A stretch of DNA of 64,000 nt from Zoroaster sp. YZ-2022 (lineage: Eukaryota > Echinodermata > Asteroidea > Forcipulatida > Zoroasteridae), in assembly GCA_029582265.1 (NCBI GenBank), contig CM055837.1, positions 17,274,355 to 17,338,354 of the forward strand, given 5' to 3'. The notes below the pieces were generated by a model. It was not told the origin of the DNA, ran no database searches, and saw nothing but the letters and a program-made list of their open reading frames with translations. A program made the position numbers and the translations under genes. Positions 41,509 to 53,076 of this stretch are shown in pieces (the first letter of the stretch is position 1; each line of letters opens with the position of its first letter).

Positions 41509-41782
41509 TTAACCCTCCTACCCGAGCTGCACATTAGTGGGAAGTTGACCCAAATGTGTACACGGGGGCATTTTGGACTGGTTTTTTCTGTCATTTTGAC
41601 CACCCTGAACAATACCAGACAATGCTTTTACCAGTCAAAAACGGTCAACTCATTTTGACCTGTAAATGTACTTACTGCACGTAAGGTTTGACAGTGTTCG
41701 ACTTTTAAGTGCACTAGATATACCTTGGCAAGTATATCAACATTTTGACGGATTTTGACCCTTGTAGTATTAGGAGGGTTAA
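41509..41782. mobile_element. Family C TTAA MITE, copy 5
   Basis: TTAACCCTCCTACCCG left, ATTAGGAGGGTTAA right; part of the left interior is deleted. About 210 bp upstream of the FLASH start codon. Confidence 0.8.
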
Positions 41783-41993
41783 TGAATGTACATGTATGTA
41801 ATTCACATGATCTGTGCATAGAGAAAGTGTCCTTTCTCTATGATCTGTGCTTGTTTGAAGTAGCACATGTGAACATTTTTCTGTATCACATGCACTGGAC
41901 TTTAATAGAATGTAATTGTTTAATGGTAAAATTTAACCCCAATTTATTCGCAGATTTTACCCTAATGCAATGCTCATGATCAAGTGAGGTAAA

Positions 41994-44900
41994 ATGGATG
42001 ATGAAGCAAGTAACCTTTCAACCTTTGACATCTATAGTGACCTACTTCTTGAACAGCAGGCCCCAGGAGTATCAGTTGAACAGGTTAGATATTGGGAAAT
42101 ATATTGAGTACCTCAGAGTACAGTGGGAAGAAGTACATGTACATCAGGATACTACATGCATGACTGAATATAAATATGTGGGATTTCATGGCTGAGCAGT
42201 CTTGGTTCAAAACCGTGTTTGTATTTTTTGATACACGATCCAATGGCGCTACACGAACACTATCAAACACAGTCTTCGGAACTTCGTATAATCTCCCCTG
42301 AAAACGGGGGGAAACCACTACGCATGCGTCAATTTGAAATGCTAGCGTGGCCCACATTTTTGGTGAGCATGCGCATAAACAACAACGGACTGCTGTGTTC
42401 TCTGATCGACAACTTCACGGCAGTCCGTTGTTTATGCGCGTGTGCACCAAAACTGGGCTGCGCTAGCATTTCAAATTGACGCATGCGTAGTGGTTTCCCC
42501 CTGTTTTCAGGGGAAGATTATACGAAGTTCCCAAGACTGTATTTGATAGCGGTTCGTGTGTGTGGTAGCGGTTTGTGATTGTAGCGTTCGTGTAGCGCCG
42601 TTGGCGGATCGTGTATCAAAAACATAGAAACACAGTTTTGAACCAAGACTAGTTGCAGCCCTGATTCTTACCTTGTGAGTAATTCATATCATTATTTTGT
42701 TTTATCGTCAGCTGGAGATAACCAATGCGGAGAATGAAGCTAAGTTGAAAGGACTTACCGAGCATCTAGAGAATGCTCAGATACAGGTGAAATTTATTGC
42801 CTTCATCGTCTTGTTTTAACAGGACATGGAATTGGAGTGAACAAAAGAGACCATTGTTCTAGCTGGTGGATCTTGGTGCATTCAGCAGCCTGCACACTTT
42901 TCTGTTGTTGCATTCTGTTGTATTCAGCAGGGTGTCTGTGGAATGCCTGTAGGGGCCGGTTATGGTTAACTCAGTGACTGAAAATAATACCCAACATAGG
43001 TCAAAGTACCAATGAGCTGCTGCATAAATGAGCCAGTAATATTCAGTCACTGTGTTCAGGACACCGATTCCATGCCCTGTTGAAAGTCTGCTGTGATCAT
43101 TACGATATTGTCCCTTTAAGCCATGATTTGGAAAAAGGGCATCAAACTTTAACCAGTTCACGTCGGAGGCCGTGTATACACGCAATTTTTTTTGGGACAG
43201 CGGATCGGAGAGCGTCTAAACACGCCACAGGATTCTCGGGAATATTTGTATAGATTCCCGGTCGACGTGGCAACAAGCCATAAGCATACGGTGGAAGACG
43301 CGGTCTCCCCGGTCACGCTCTGGTGAGCACCATTGGTCGTGTTTGTGCGGTAAAAATAAACCCGCCACGGGGTTCGGAAAAACTTTTTTATTACCGGTAC
43401 GAACTGGTTAAGAATCATTGAAAAACATGGTGTCCAAATGTTTAACAATACTTTTGCATGTGTTTTGCAAATAAAACAGGGTGTCCATTTAGCAAACAGG
43501 GTGTCCAAAAGACACCCAAAGGTATTGCTGGCTAATACTGCTCATTTCTGATTCTCACTTTAGGTCTTCTTAACCCTCCTACCTTTTTCATACAAGTTGA
43601 TGCACCATTTGAAACTATTCGCTTTTGTGGTTTTGAATGGTGAAATAACTGTGTAGAGTATTGATTCCCCCAAATGGTTTTGAATGGTAGGTCGGCTAAT
43701 ACAAAACCTTGTTTGGATCTTTCCAAATGGTAGTACAGCTAATACAAAACCTTGTTTGGATACTTCCAAGTGGTGAATCAATGGACCCTCTATGCATTTG
43801 AATGGATTTGAATGGTAGTAAAGCTTGCTACCAACACTGTTCAAATGGTATCACCGTGAGTGTACAAAACCAATGGGCATTTTTGAAAGTGGAAATTTTG
43901 AATGGTTTCAAATGGTCTATCAGTAGGAGGGTTAAAAGCCCCTATACACTAGTGGTAATCTCAAAAAAACATCAATGATCACAGATTTACATAAAACCTA
44001 CTTGGTGTAATAACGGTATCAAATATCCCTTGAAATATTTATATCTCAGGTGCTATCATTTTTATAGTAAAATTCAAGACATACTTTCCAAAAATTGTTT
44101 CTGTCATTCGAAGACAGAAATTTTGTGTTTGAATGAATGTATATGAACAGTCTAAATGTATTTTCTGGTAAACAACACAATGAAATTCGCAAAAACATCC
44201 AACTGGTTATACATATCTGGACTCGGTGCTGTATAGCCCAGCCAGGTATATCTTGCATGGGGTGTGGTTGTCTCAATTCCATCTAAGTCCATCAATTTGG
44301 TGGTTGTGATGCTGTATGGTGCTGTAATGTGAAGATTCAGGAAGGTTCAGCCAATCTAGTTAGAGTTTTAAACCAACTAAGTTTTTTGATAATAATTCAT
44401 TAATTTGATAATCTGGTTAATATTACCAATGTTGTACCTTCCCTTTAAATCTCAGAATGCTACGTTAAAGGAGGAGAATAACATACTCAAAAAGAATATA
44501 TCGGAGTTGTTCAAGACAGCGCAAGCTGAGCTGAAGAGAAAAGATAGACAGTTAGAAGAGCTACAAAGGTGTGTATTACCATGGATACCATTTTGATTTA
44601 TTAATTTATTTTTCATTTAGTATTAAAAAGTAAAGATGTTATCACTATTCGCTCTGTTCACATCATAGCCCTCTTGCGGTAAAATTACATCCAGTGTCTT
44701 GATGATAGCCACTTTGGCGTCAAGTGAGTGTTGTGCGTACAAGTGCATACGTTATGGTACTACAGACGACTGTCATTAATACGAGCTTGGTAATAACGAG
44801 ATTCTGGTTTAATAGACGAGGTTTTTTCTTGGTCCCGAAATATCTGTGCATGTTTCTATGGGTCAAAATTTGGTTTTGACAAGGTCAGAAATTGCGAGAT

Positions 44901-47900
44901 TCCTTATTTAGACGAGGTCTTTTGCCAGCCGCCTTACGAGAAAATGCATTGTTTGTTGCCCATTTTTAAGTGTCCCAGCAACTTACCACCAGCAAGTCCG
45001 TGTTTGAAAGGGTCTTTCATTATCTGTTGTATCATCTTGCCAAAGTTATTAGGTAATTTTGAGGTGCTAATCGGTGTCGTAATCCAGCATTGTCAGTCCC
45101 CATCGGCAGCCAGTGCGAGCCGTTAGACACAGACAATAGCGAGCACCACTATGGAGTCTCCATTGATAAGTTGCGGTCACTTTTAAGTAACTATAAGCAC
45201 GCACCTCATTGTGTAAATACAGGGAGTCCATGATTTTAGCAAATATAATTGTGACAATTAACAGCTACCAAATAACTAGTGGCAATTACTAGTTTGTGAG
45301 GCTTTTTTGTCCGTTTACAAAAATTTTCTTCTACCAAACTGCCGAATTCCATGGCCTGTAGAAGACCATAAATTGTCCTCTTCCGGCCTGGGGAAAACAA
45401 TAAATTGACATGGGCATAACCAGCCTCAACTGTCTGCAATCTTTCATGTAAATAGTGAAATGAACCCCAAAATATACATGTTGGCCTACACTAGATTGAT
45501 AATTATTTAAAATTTAAAACAAAATTAAACAAAAAACATCACTTCTTTCCAGACACTCAACATCATTTCTAGAGCGAATCAATGAAAAACTAACTGGTTC
45601 TCTGTTTTGTATTAAAATGACATTGTTGCATTGTGAATTCGGACACCAACAATGACGCAGTACACAATTTGTGTAGCGTTAACGCTGTTAAATCTTTGTG
45701 AGCCTAATTTGCATATTGATCATGTGGCCCACGTCTCCAAAGTGATATGCAAAAACGGAGGCCTTCACAGACTCCAGGGTACTGAATAAAAGTCTATGGT
45801 TGGTGAGACTCTTAGATAACAATAATATGTTTACCTTTTTTGTATGTCATTTTCAGGAGGCCGAGACATATGCAGCAGAACAATTCTATCAATAATAGAT
45901 TACGACATCTGAGAAAGAATTCCAGAGTATATCCACACCGTACGAATGGTGTTGACGAAGAGAAATGGGGAAACAGCAGAGAAACAGGAGACCGAAGAGG
46001 GACTTATGAAGCAAAGAAACCTGGCGAAAATGTGGAGAAAGGATCGAATCCTCCAAGAGTAGATGAGAGATTGGACTGGACTAAGACATCTCCTGTGGAA
46101 TCTAACCAAATTGTCAATGAAGGACAGATAATAAACAAGGTTGATAACCCTTCTGAAGGACAACTCTCAGTAAAAACTAACCATTTTAATACTCACACTA
46201 CTGCCAGTTATAGCAATGATTCTGAGAACCGTAGGGGATGCAGTGAAAGAACTGAACCAAAGAAAAGCCCATACAGGGAATCAGGGTCTAGTAGCAGAAT
46301 ACCAACTAAATCAAGTAGCTCTAAAGATCGGAGGAAGGAAACTGAATCTGAAAAATATTATGAGCCAACAACTTCCGAACACCGACGTGGAACAGGTTAC
46401 AGTGCACCGAAACACACTAGGGATTCTATTAAAGATGAAAGAAAGCAAAGCCGAAGTTGCAGTCAATACCGTGGCCGATCCAGCGAAAGTTCAAAATCAA
46501 GAGGAAAATCTCCCTATTGTTCAGATAGAAGCACCAAAAGATCCAACTCAAGGGAGAGAAAATCGGGCTCAGAAAAGATCAAGTCATCCATACAAAAGGA
46601 AAATATTTCGGAGAGGAACCGCAGAACTAACTCACGTGCTGCTGAGGAAAATGTTCAGCCACGTTCTGGGAGGAAAAGAAAGCGTAGTTCAGAGAGAAAG
46701 CAAAGCTCCATTTATTTTGATTCTCGGTCCAGCCGTAGATCACCTGATATTGCACCTCAGAAAAAACGTAAAGGTTACAATAAGAAAGATTATCATAAAA
46801 GGTTTCCTGATGGAAGGAACTCGCAAAACCTTGAGATTCACGGAATTCCTATGAAAATTAACAGCTCCAGTCACGATAAACGTGAATCTAAAGATATAAC
46901 CCATGAAATAGGGCACAAATCAAAGAAATCTAGTCTTAGCAGTGGGAAGACGTATTCAAGATTGGCCGAGGACAAGGAACATAACCGCAAGAGGCATAAG
47001 TCTGACAGAAAAAATAAGTCTTTGAAACGAGCCAAAAACACACTGCACAGAATGCATAGTACACCTAAGAAGCATAAAAAGCACAAGAGAAAGCACAGGC
47101 ATAGCTCAAAGACATCCAAAAGCAAAGATGCAAGTGTAACTTGTCTTGAAGACGTCCTTAGTGATAATCTTGCAATTGAGCCAGATGAGGAAATGATACC
47201 GCGAGACACTCTTGAAGACTTCAATAGAATAGACGAGAAACAAGATCATTTCTGCGGGCTCAGACAAGAGTCTTATACATTCCCATTTATCACTGAGGCA
47301 CCAACGGTTCATGAGAACAAAGATTTGGAAAGTATTGGTGCTGTTCCTGAACTGGAAGACGACATAAACAGCAACTATTATAAATGTAAATTACCAGAAG
47401 AACTTCAAAATCAATGTGGAACTAATCAACAGAATGCAGGTCATATAAAAACTAAAGTGGACCATGGAGAAAATTTGCCAACTCCTGAAACCATGTCAAG
47501 TGATGTCACATATGTTTATCAGATGAAAGTTCCTGAAAATCCAAGCCAGGCTGAAACACAGGTTCATAATCCACAGACTGACATGAAAGGAAGTAAAGTT
47601 GAGTTGAAAGATGGAGATGTTTCTAGAGTTCAGTTTCAGAAGCATGAGAGCAAAGTTCATTGCAGAAAAGAAGAACTACCTCTTGAAGTGGTCAACAAAA
47701 GTGAGCAAAGCGCATCCATGCTACATCCAGGCCCTATTTTGAAGTCAGAAAAGTCACCTTGTGACAGCCCTATTTTGAAGTCAGAAAAGTCACCTTGTGA
47801 CAGCTTTTCAACAAATATACTTGACATATTTGGCAGCAACAGCTTTCTTGAGGGTGATACTAATGATTTAGAGAGTACATGTAGCAAAGAGATTAAATTA

Positions 47901-49844
47901 CTCCAAAATTCGGACACCTCTGGATTGCAGTTTGAAGACTCAAATCTAAGTTCATCGCAAGGGGACCCTGTCAATAACATAGGCTGTTCTTCATCTAAAA
48001 CAATAACTACACAGGATAGCTTTGCTGAAACTGTGTTAAATGTTTTTGGAAGTAACAGTTTCCTAGAAAGTGATGACTTGGAAAGTAGTAAGGATGCTTC
48101 TTTGGGTGCTGTTCTATCTGATACCAAGCCAACAGACCAAGCAGACACAACAAATCTGCAGAGTGATGTTGCTACAGCTACAGGGATTGCTGGAAGTGCA
48201 GAGAATGACCACTTTGAAGTGGAGTTGGACAACTTTGCAGAAGTTGGCATTGAAACTTCCAAGAGCAGCAGCTTCATGGACAATGAGGGCCATGGTGGAG
48301 GTGGAATGTCATCAATGCCGATGCTTGTCACAGACGAGCCAATGATCCTGTCAGAAGATGCAAGGTTTGAAAGTCTGCAAAGCTCTTGTCTCAGCGGCGG
48401 CAGTAAGGCTGAAAACGATGAGATGGTTCTGTCTTTCCATGAGGCAGCTCTGAAGTATCACATCCCTACTGATACTATGGGTTCTAGGAGTAACAGTATT
48501 GTACATGGAGAAGAAAACACAGAGAGTAAAGCATGGTTTCCATCCGACTTACAAAGTTTGGAAACAAAGGAGGAACTTTCCCCCCAATTATGTTCAGTTG
48601 ATACAATTAAACAAGGGTCAACTGGGAAAGTCACATATCTGTCATCTGGAAATGGGAAAGAGAAAAGAAGAGATTTGAAGTCTGATCATATTAGAAGTGG
48701 AGGAGATCAATCAGAGACTGATGAAGAGAAAAGATCTCAAGCAGAAATTGGAAGTCAAAATTACGAGGACTCAAAATTGATTACCCAAACAATAAAACGG
48801 GAATGCAGCTCAAATGATGAATATTCAGCCTCTTCGCTGGGTAAAGATAGTAAGGAGACACTGTGGCAAGTCGATTTAGATGTCGGCAGCAAAAAACTCT
48901 CCAGCCCCGATGTAAGCTTACAGTGCCCCACCAAAATGGATGCCACTGATGCAATCATTTCTCAGCAAAGCACAGGAGATGATATAATTAGTGAGTCCAA
49001 ACTTGTTGAGGATGTAGCAGATATTTCACTTAACCCTGGTTGGTATGATACTCTTAGTTGTAGTGCCTCACCATGTCAAGGAAGTCTCTTGAGTGACTCT
49101 GAAAACAGTTGCCATAGTGATGAGGATTATCACAATGACCAGGCTTTTTGCAAAGAAGATCTGCGTGGTCACGACACACCATCCAAAACTTGTAACTTGT
49201 CAGAAGGAGAGATAGCAAGTAGTTCAGACTCGGAGATATCAACAAATATCGAAAAGACTCATAAATCAGACAGAGCAGCCAACAAACAACCAAGAGTATA
49301 TAGGTCAAAATCTTCACGGAAGAGGTCTCGAAAAGAAGACAAACATTTATCAAGCCAGAGGTCAAATGTCAGAGGTCACAAACCCAGCCGGAGTAGAGAC
49401 AGACATTCAAAGGATTATGATAGGGAGAAATTCTTTGAAAAGAAGATGAAGATCTTGGAGGAAAGGCAGCAATCTCGTGAACTCATAGAGAGAAGACACT
49501 CGGATTCTAGTCGTGGAGGCAAATCCAAGAATGATCGAGTACGTGAGCCTCATTCATTCAACAGAAAAAGGTTGACATCAAGGGAAAGGATAAGCCCAGA
49601 TAAAAGAAGAACTGTTAAAGAAACAGCTCCTGATCCCAGGGATAGACGAGAGAAGGATCAAAGGGCTAGGAAAAGTAGAGCGATAGACAATGTCGCAAGA
49701 TCAAGCAGCCATCCCGACCCAACACTAAGTACAAGAAGGCATGACAGAGATCATCACGAAAGATCTGGCATGAAGCAAGGAAGACGAATGCGGACATCTG
49801 AAGAGCAAAATAGACACAAGAGTAGTAGAAATCACAGAAGATAA
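41994..49844 (+). CDS. CASP8AP2: FLASH/CASP8AP2-like histone pre-mRNA processing factor, 4 coding exons
   Basis: FLASH binds Lsm11 of U7 snRNP and recruits the cleavage complex to histone pre-mRNA 3' ends in histone locus bodies (family knowledge). Exons 41994-42083, 42712-42786, 44456-44568 and 45857-49844 join in frame to 1421 residues. Seen: FDIYSDLL at residues 11-18, matching the human LDLY motif region; a coiled coil (about 31-95) containing LKEENNILKKNISELFKTAQ and then AELKRKDRQLEELQ, nearly colinear with the human [20 protein letters not shown] segment; then one 4 kb exon that is Ser/Arg/Lys-rich (about 95-440, with a Lys-His cluster near 415), acidic and Ser-rich in the middle, and basic at the end. 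LSEGEIASSSDSE (about residue 1205) matches human LEEGEIRSDSE. There are two internal copies of FGSNSFLE and a 12-residue tandem duplication. The frame stops after an RS/RD-rich tail, and I see no SANT/Myb-like domain such as human FLASH has. ATG choice: first Met before the FDIY motif, just after an intron acceptor at about 41953. Confidence 0.85.
42200..42648. mobile_element. 450 bp foldback MITE in FLASH intron 1
   Basis: CTTGGTTCAAAACCGTGTTT on the left and AACACAGTTTTGAACCAAG on the right. The arms include GACGCATGCGTAGTGGTTTC and GAACTTCGTATAATC and converge on GGACTGC...GCAGTCC near 42398-42428. Almost full-length palindrome. Confidence 0.85.
42965..43125. mobile_element. Palindromic MITE, FLASH intron 2 copy
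   Basis: TAACTCAGTGACTGAAAATA on the left, TTCAGTCACTGTGTTC, GATTCCATGCCCTG and ACGATATTGTCCCTTTAA on the right. Confidence 0.65.
43149..43411. mobile_element. TTAA MITE with AACCAGTTC termini, family F copy 1
   Basis: TTAACCAGTTCACGTCGG left and GTACGAACTGGTTAA right. Internal ACAGCGGATCGGAGAGCGTC and CGGGAATATTTGTATAGATT. In FLASH intron 2. Confidence 0.75.
43570..43935. mobile_element. Family D TTAA MITE, copy 2
   Basis: TTAACCCTCCTACC and GTAGGAGGGTTAA; about 90% like 33491-33849 by eye. In FLASH intron 2. Confidence 0.85.
47731..47802 (+). repeat. Perfect 36 bp tandem duplication inside the FLASH-like coding exon
   Basis: Two identical 36 bp units beginning GCCCTATTTTGAAGTCAGAA add the repeated peptide PILKSEKSPCDS without changing frame. 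Confidence 0.95.
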
Positions 49845-50336
49845 GATGCCTGTCCATCTTATCTAATTCAGTTTTTATTGTAATTTTAACCCTTATTTAT
49901 GTTGTTGAATCCTTAATGGGGGACACACATAGTACAATTAGTATATATTTTGTTGGTATGGTGAACACAGCTATCGCATGCAAAACTTTGATGTTTACAG
50001 CACACTTGTTGCGGCTTAACAAATTGGATGCCCTTTAATGATGGTCATATCTTTTCTTATGGTAATTCACTCATGACTTAATGGCTGATCTAGGGTGTCA
50101 ACAAGGGGCAGAGAAAACAGCAAAACGGGAGAAAACTTCCAAAGGGGCTGAGACAGGGTAGGGGGAAGAATGGCTTCAGTCTTCAAGCCCATAAGCCCAT
50201 ACCCCCGGTAAGGCCACTGACTTCTGACTGATTAATAGACCAATCTGACCTTAATGTCAGCCCAACAGCTTAAATTGACCCAAAGGTTAAAGCCGATTTC
50301 CAAACAACTGTTGCTATCAGCCATTAGGCAAACAAA

Positions 50337-50694
50337 AGTCTGCGGTTTCTGGTCATAGGTCAGCTTCAAAATCGGTGTGGTGACGCACTTTTTTTTTTTC
50401 TTTTTTTTTGCCAACCAGTGAAATATGTGATACATGTAAAGACGGTTATTGGAACCGGACCAAATTTCCCATACATAAAGTATGGTGGCTAAGACAGGCC
50501 TCACAAGTCGGGTAAACATTCGTACCCCCATGGGAAAAAGTTGTTTAAAACACAGAGCCGCAGAATTCCAATTGATCCATCAATTTTGGCTGCAATTGGA
50601 CATCATTTCATAGTAAAAAAAAAAAAAAAAAAATATTAAAAATGCCAATGCGCGGCTCTGAGGCTTCGTGCACGTAGATCAGAAACTGGAGACT
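50337..50694. mobile_element. MITE related to 4660-4997, copy 3
   Basis: Begins GCGGTTTCTGGTCATAGGTC and ends AGAAACTGGAGA, with the same interior blocks. In the 3' flank of the FLASH-like gene. Confidence 0.6.
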
Positions 50695-50759
50695 TTACCT
50701 CAGTAAAGCTTCTTTGTAATGTTCACCATGAGCATACATAGCGGTGCAGGTGGTGTATC

Positions 50760-51020
50760 ATGGGCGGATCCAGAATATTTTTTAGGGGGGGGGGCTGAGA
50801 ATCAAGAACGATTTTTCAGTACTACAAAAATTACAATGAAATAATCAAAGGGAGAAGAAAACAAAGCACAGTGAGGGGGAAATGAAGGGAAACATGAGGG
50901 GGAATACCTTACCGTTTGTATCTGATTCTGTTCTTTTTTTTAAATTTTATTTATTATTTTTTTACGATTTGGGGGGGGGGCCTACAGCCCCCTTAGCCCC
51001 CCCCCCCCCGATCCGCCAAT
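50760..51020. mobile_element. GGCGGATCC-terminal MITE, copy 2
   Basis: Same termini and interior as the copy at 2406-2620. It is flanked by GTGTATC at 50753-50759 and 51021-51027. It lies in the 3' flank of the FLASH-like gene. Confidence 0.75.
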
Positions 51021-51180
51021 GTGTATCGACATAATATTCATGGGAATTGTGCCTATATCACAAATTGATTAGACTTGGTTGTGTGCATGTTTAATTTGAT
51101 GTTTTTTATTCTCAAAATGTCAAACTGTTAATTACTTTAATAAGTTTTTCCTTTTGTTAAGTTTTATGAAGAGTATATGA

Positions 51181-51186
51181 AATAAA
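51181..51186 (+). terminator. Candidate polyadenylation signal of the FLASH-like gene
   Basis: AATAAA lies 1.3 kb after the FLASH stop codon, beyond two MITE insertions (50337-50694 and 50760-51020). If used, both MITEs are part of the 3' UTR. No closer canonical AATAAA was noticed. Weak evidence. Confidence 0.3.
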
Positions 51187-51275
51187 TTTATTTATAAAAA
51201 ATGAAATATAATTCTTGTTATTTTCTTTATGCTGTTGTATAAGAATGAATTATTCCTTAAACATTTACAAATAGC

Positions 51276-51580
51276 TTAGCCCTAACCATCCCAAATCCTC
51301 CAAAATCATCTTTGCCTAAAGTGAAGGATTTTGGAGGATTGAGGTTATTAGGCATACTTGCCTTTCCATGGTACATGTACATCCATGTTTGTTGTAGTGA
51401 TTGCAAGGTCAGTGCTTGGGTCAGTGGACACAGTTTATTGCTCCATGCATGCAGGGAGGGTCCCTGGACATGTACATGTATCACATATTAGAAACGTGTG
51501 TGCATACATGTTATGTGCTTGCTTTACTACTGAAGAATTTTGGAGGATTCAGGTTATGTGTAAGCAAATGGGCTTAGGAA
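51276..51580. mobile_element. Family A MITE, copy 3 (opposite orientation)
   Basis: Reverse complement of the family interior: TGGTACATGTACATCCATGT and GGGAGGGTCCCTGG. The left end TTAGCCCTAACC is a mutated terminus. Confidence 0.65.
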
Positions 51581-51960
51581 AGGTACAACACTGGTTATAA
51601 ATTATCTTATCTCAAAGTTTGATGTGAACTTCCAATCCAATCATCCTGAAATGTCTGTGAACCCCCCCCCCCCCAAAAAAAATCTAGTTATGCGGCTGAT
51701 TATATAAATAATACATAATAATTGACATTGTCTGTCAAAAAAGACACTCCTGACGCAACGAATGAAAAAATCCATTACACTACACAATAAAAAAATTACA
51801 TATAACATTGCACTTTTTTGTAGCTTTGAAATTAATTGAATGTAAACGAGCGCACTCTGGCGCTATTTCACTTTAGTGGTTGTGAAAATGAAGTGGTTGT
51901 GAAAATGAAGTGGTTGTGAAACGCACGGTGGCGCTATCGACATGGGCCCGGCCCGGGTCC

Positions 51961-51970
51961 TTTATATAAG
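51961..51970 (+). promoter_or_regulatory. TATA-like box, candidate SLC46 promoter
   Basis: TTTATATAAG follows a GC-rich palindromic patch (GGGCCCGGCCCGGG, 51946-51959) and three short AGTGGTTGTGAAA repeats (about 51876-51920). A donor-like TTATTG|GTGAGT at 52177/52178 and an acceptor TATTTTTCAG at 53785 upstream of the ATG would make a non-coding first exon of about 190 nt. Inference from spacing only. Confidence 0.35.
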
Positions 51971-52308
51971 AACAGTCAAGTCCTTGACCTTGCTATTTCT
52001 AGCTAGCTTAACGAGTAACGTTAATAATAGAAATAAGTCGGTCATACGTCAGCATGCAGTGATAACTTAGAGCATAGAACAAGGTCCTTGCTCTATGCTT
52101 AGAGATTACACTACAAGAATTCAAAAAGTGTTTGTCACATTACTCGCTACAAAATCAAGTTTATGTCACAGTTATTGGTGAGTATTGCACTGCTGCGGTC
52201 AACAGCAGACGACACTACTGACTTAGTGTCACTGTCTGTGTCAAGTGTCATGTCGTACGATCATCGCAGCTAAAAAAAACATTACATTTTGCAATATTCT
52301 AACTACTA

Positions 52309-52351
52309 ATAATGTAGTAAGGCTGTTGTGAACGCAGCCTTACTACATTAT
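52309..52351 (+). repeat. Hairpin, 17 bp stem with 9 nt loop
   Basis: ATAATGTAGTAAGGCTG (52309-52325) and its exact inverse CAGCCTTACTACATTAT (52335-52351). The stem is shorter than a typical microRNA precursor, so no RNA gene is called. Confidence 0.85.
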
Positions 52352-53040
52352 GTACATGTGTACTACCTGAATTTTACGACTTCTGTCACGAACGGTAATT
52401 AGTATAGTAAGGCTGAGATCACCACAGCTAAGCTAGCTGAAGCAGAAGACAAAATGCTGCCATCCAATGATAAGTTGTGCATTTTTAAGTAAAATGTCAA
52501 CATGTTCTGAAAAGTCCATGAACTTGGTAATATAATATGTCCCCTGCTATAATAAGGGAATTTTGTGTTTAAAAAGTAAATTTTTTGGTAGAAAAAGTGC
52601 AGGTAGACCTACATGTACATAACAAAATGAGTAAAAAAAATGACTTCCATTATCATATCATGATAAAAAATCTTTCTGGCAATTTTTGGGGGATATATCA
52701 ATTCTAAAGAGAGGACGTGTCTTAAAGTAGGCAGTTTCATGAAAATTTGAAGTTGCTTCAATGCTTTTAAATGTCATATCACTGGATAGAGCAAAAAATT
52801 AGAAAGAAAATGAGGGGTCAATGGTCATGATAGGTTAACCCTATGCAAAGTTGCGAATTTTTGTTGATTTAAATAGTTGTTCATTTTTAAGATCCAGTTT
52901 CATTTGAAAAGTTGTGACCGAATTTGCCTGCAATGTATCCTTGTAAAGTGTCTATAATAGCATGTCCCCCTTTTTATAACAAAAAAATCACATTGAATAC
53001 CAAAATCCACCTGTGCGTGACACCTAGCTAGGATGATCCT

Positions 53041-53076
53041 ATCGTTATGTTTTCACATATGTGAAAACATAACGAT
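53041..53076. repeat. Perfect 36 bp palindrome
   Basis: Left half ATCGTTATGTTTTCACAT (53041-53058); the right half is its exact reverse complement with no spacer. Possibly the centre of a foldback element. Confidence 0.9.

Noticed and set aside
46331..46345. GGAGGAAGGAAAC inside the FLASH exon as another copy of the 14 bp motif
   Set aside because: It lacks the CATG part and fits ordinary Arg/Lys codons (DRRKETE), so chance is the better explanation.
46216..46854. 212-codon plus frame overlapping the FLASH exon
   Set aside because: It is a shadow of the 1329-codon exon in another frame, with no family signature.
47657..48331. 224-codon minus frame opposite the FLASH exon
   Set aside because: Antisense shadow of Ser-rich coding sequence; Leu/Ser-rich and without homology.
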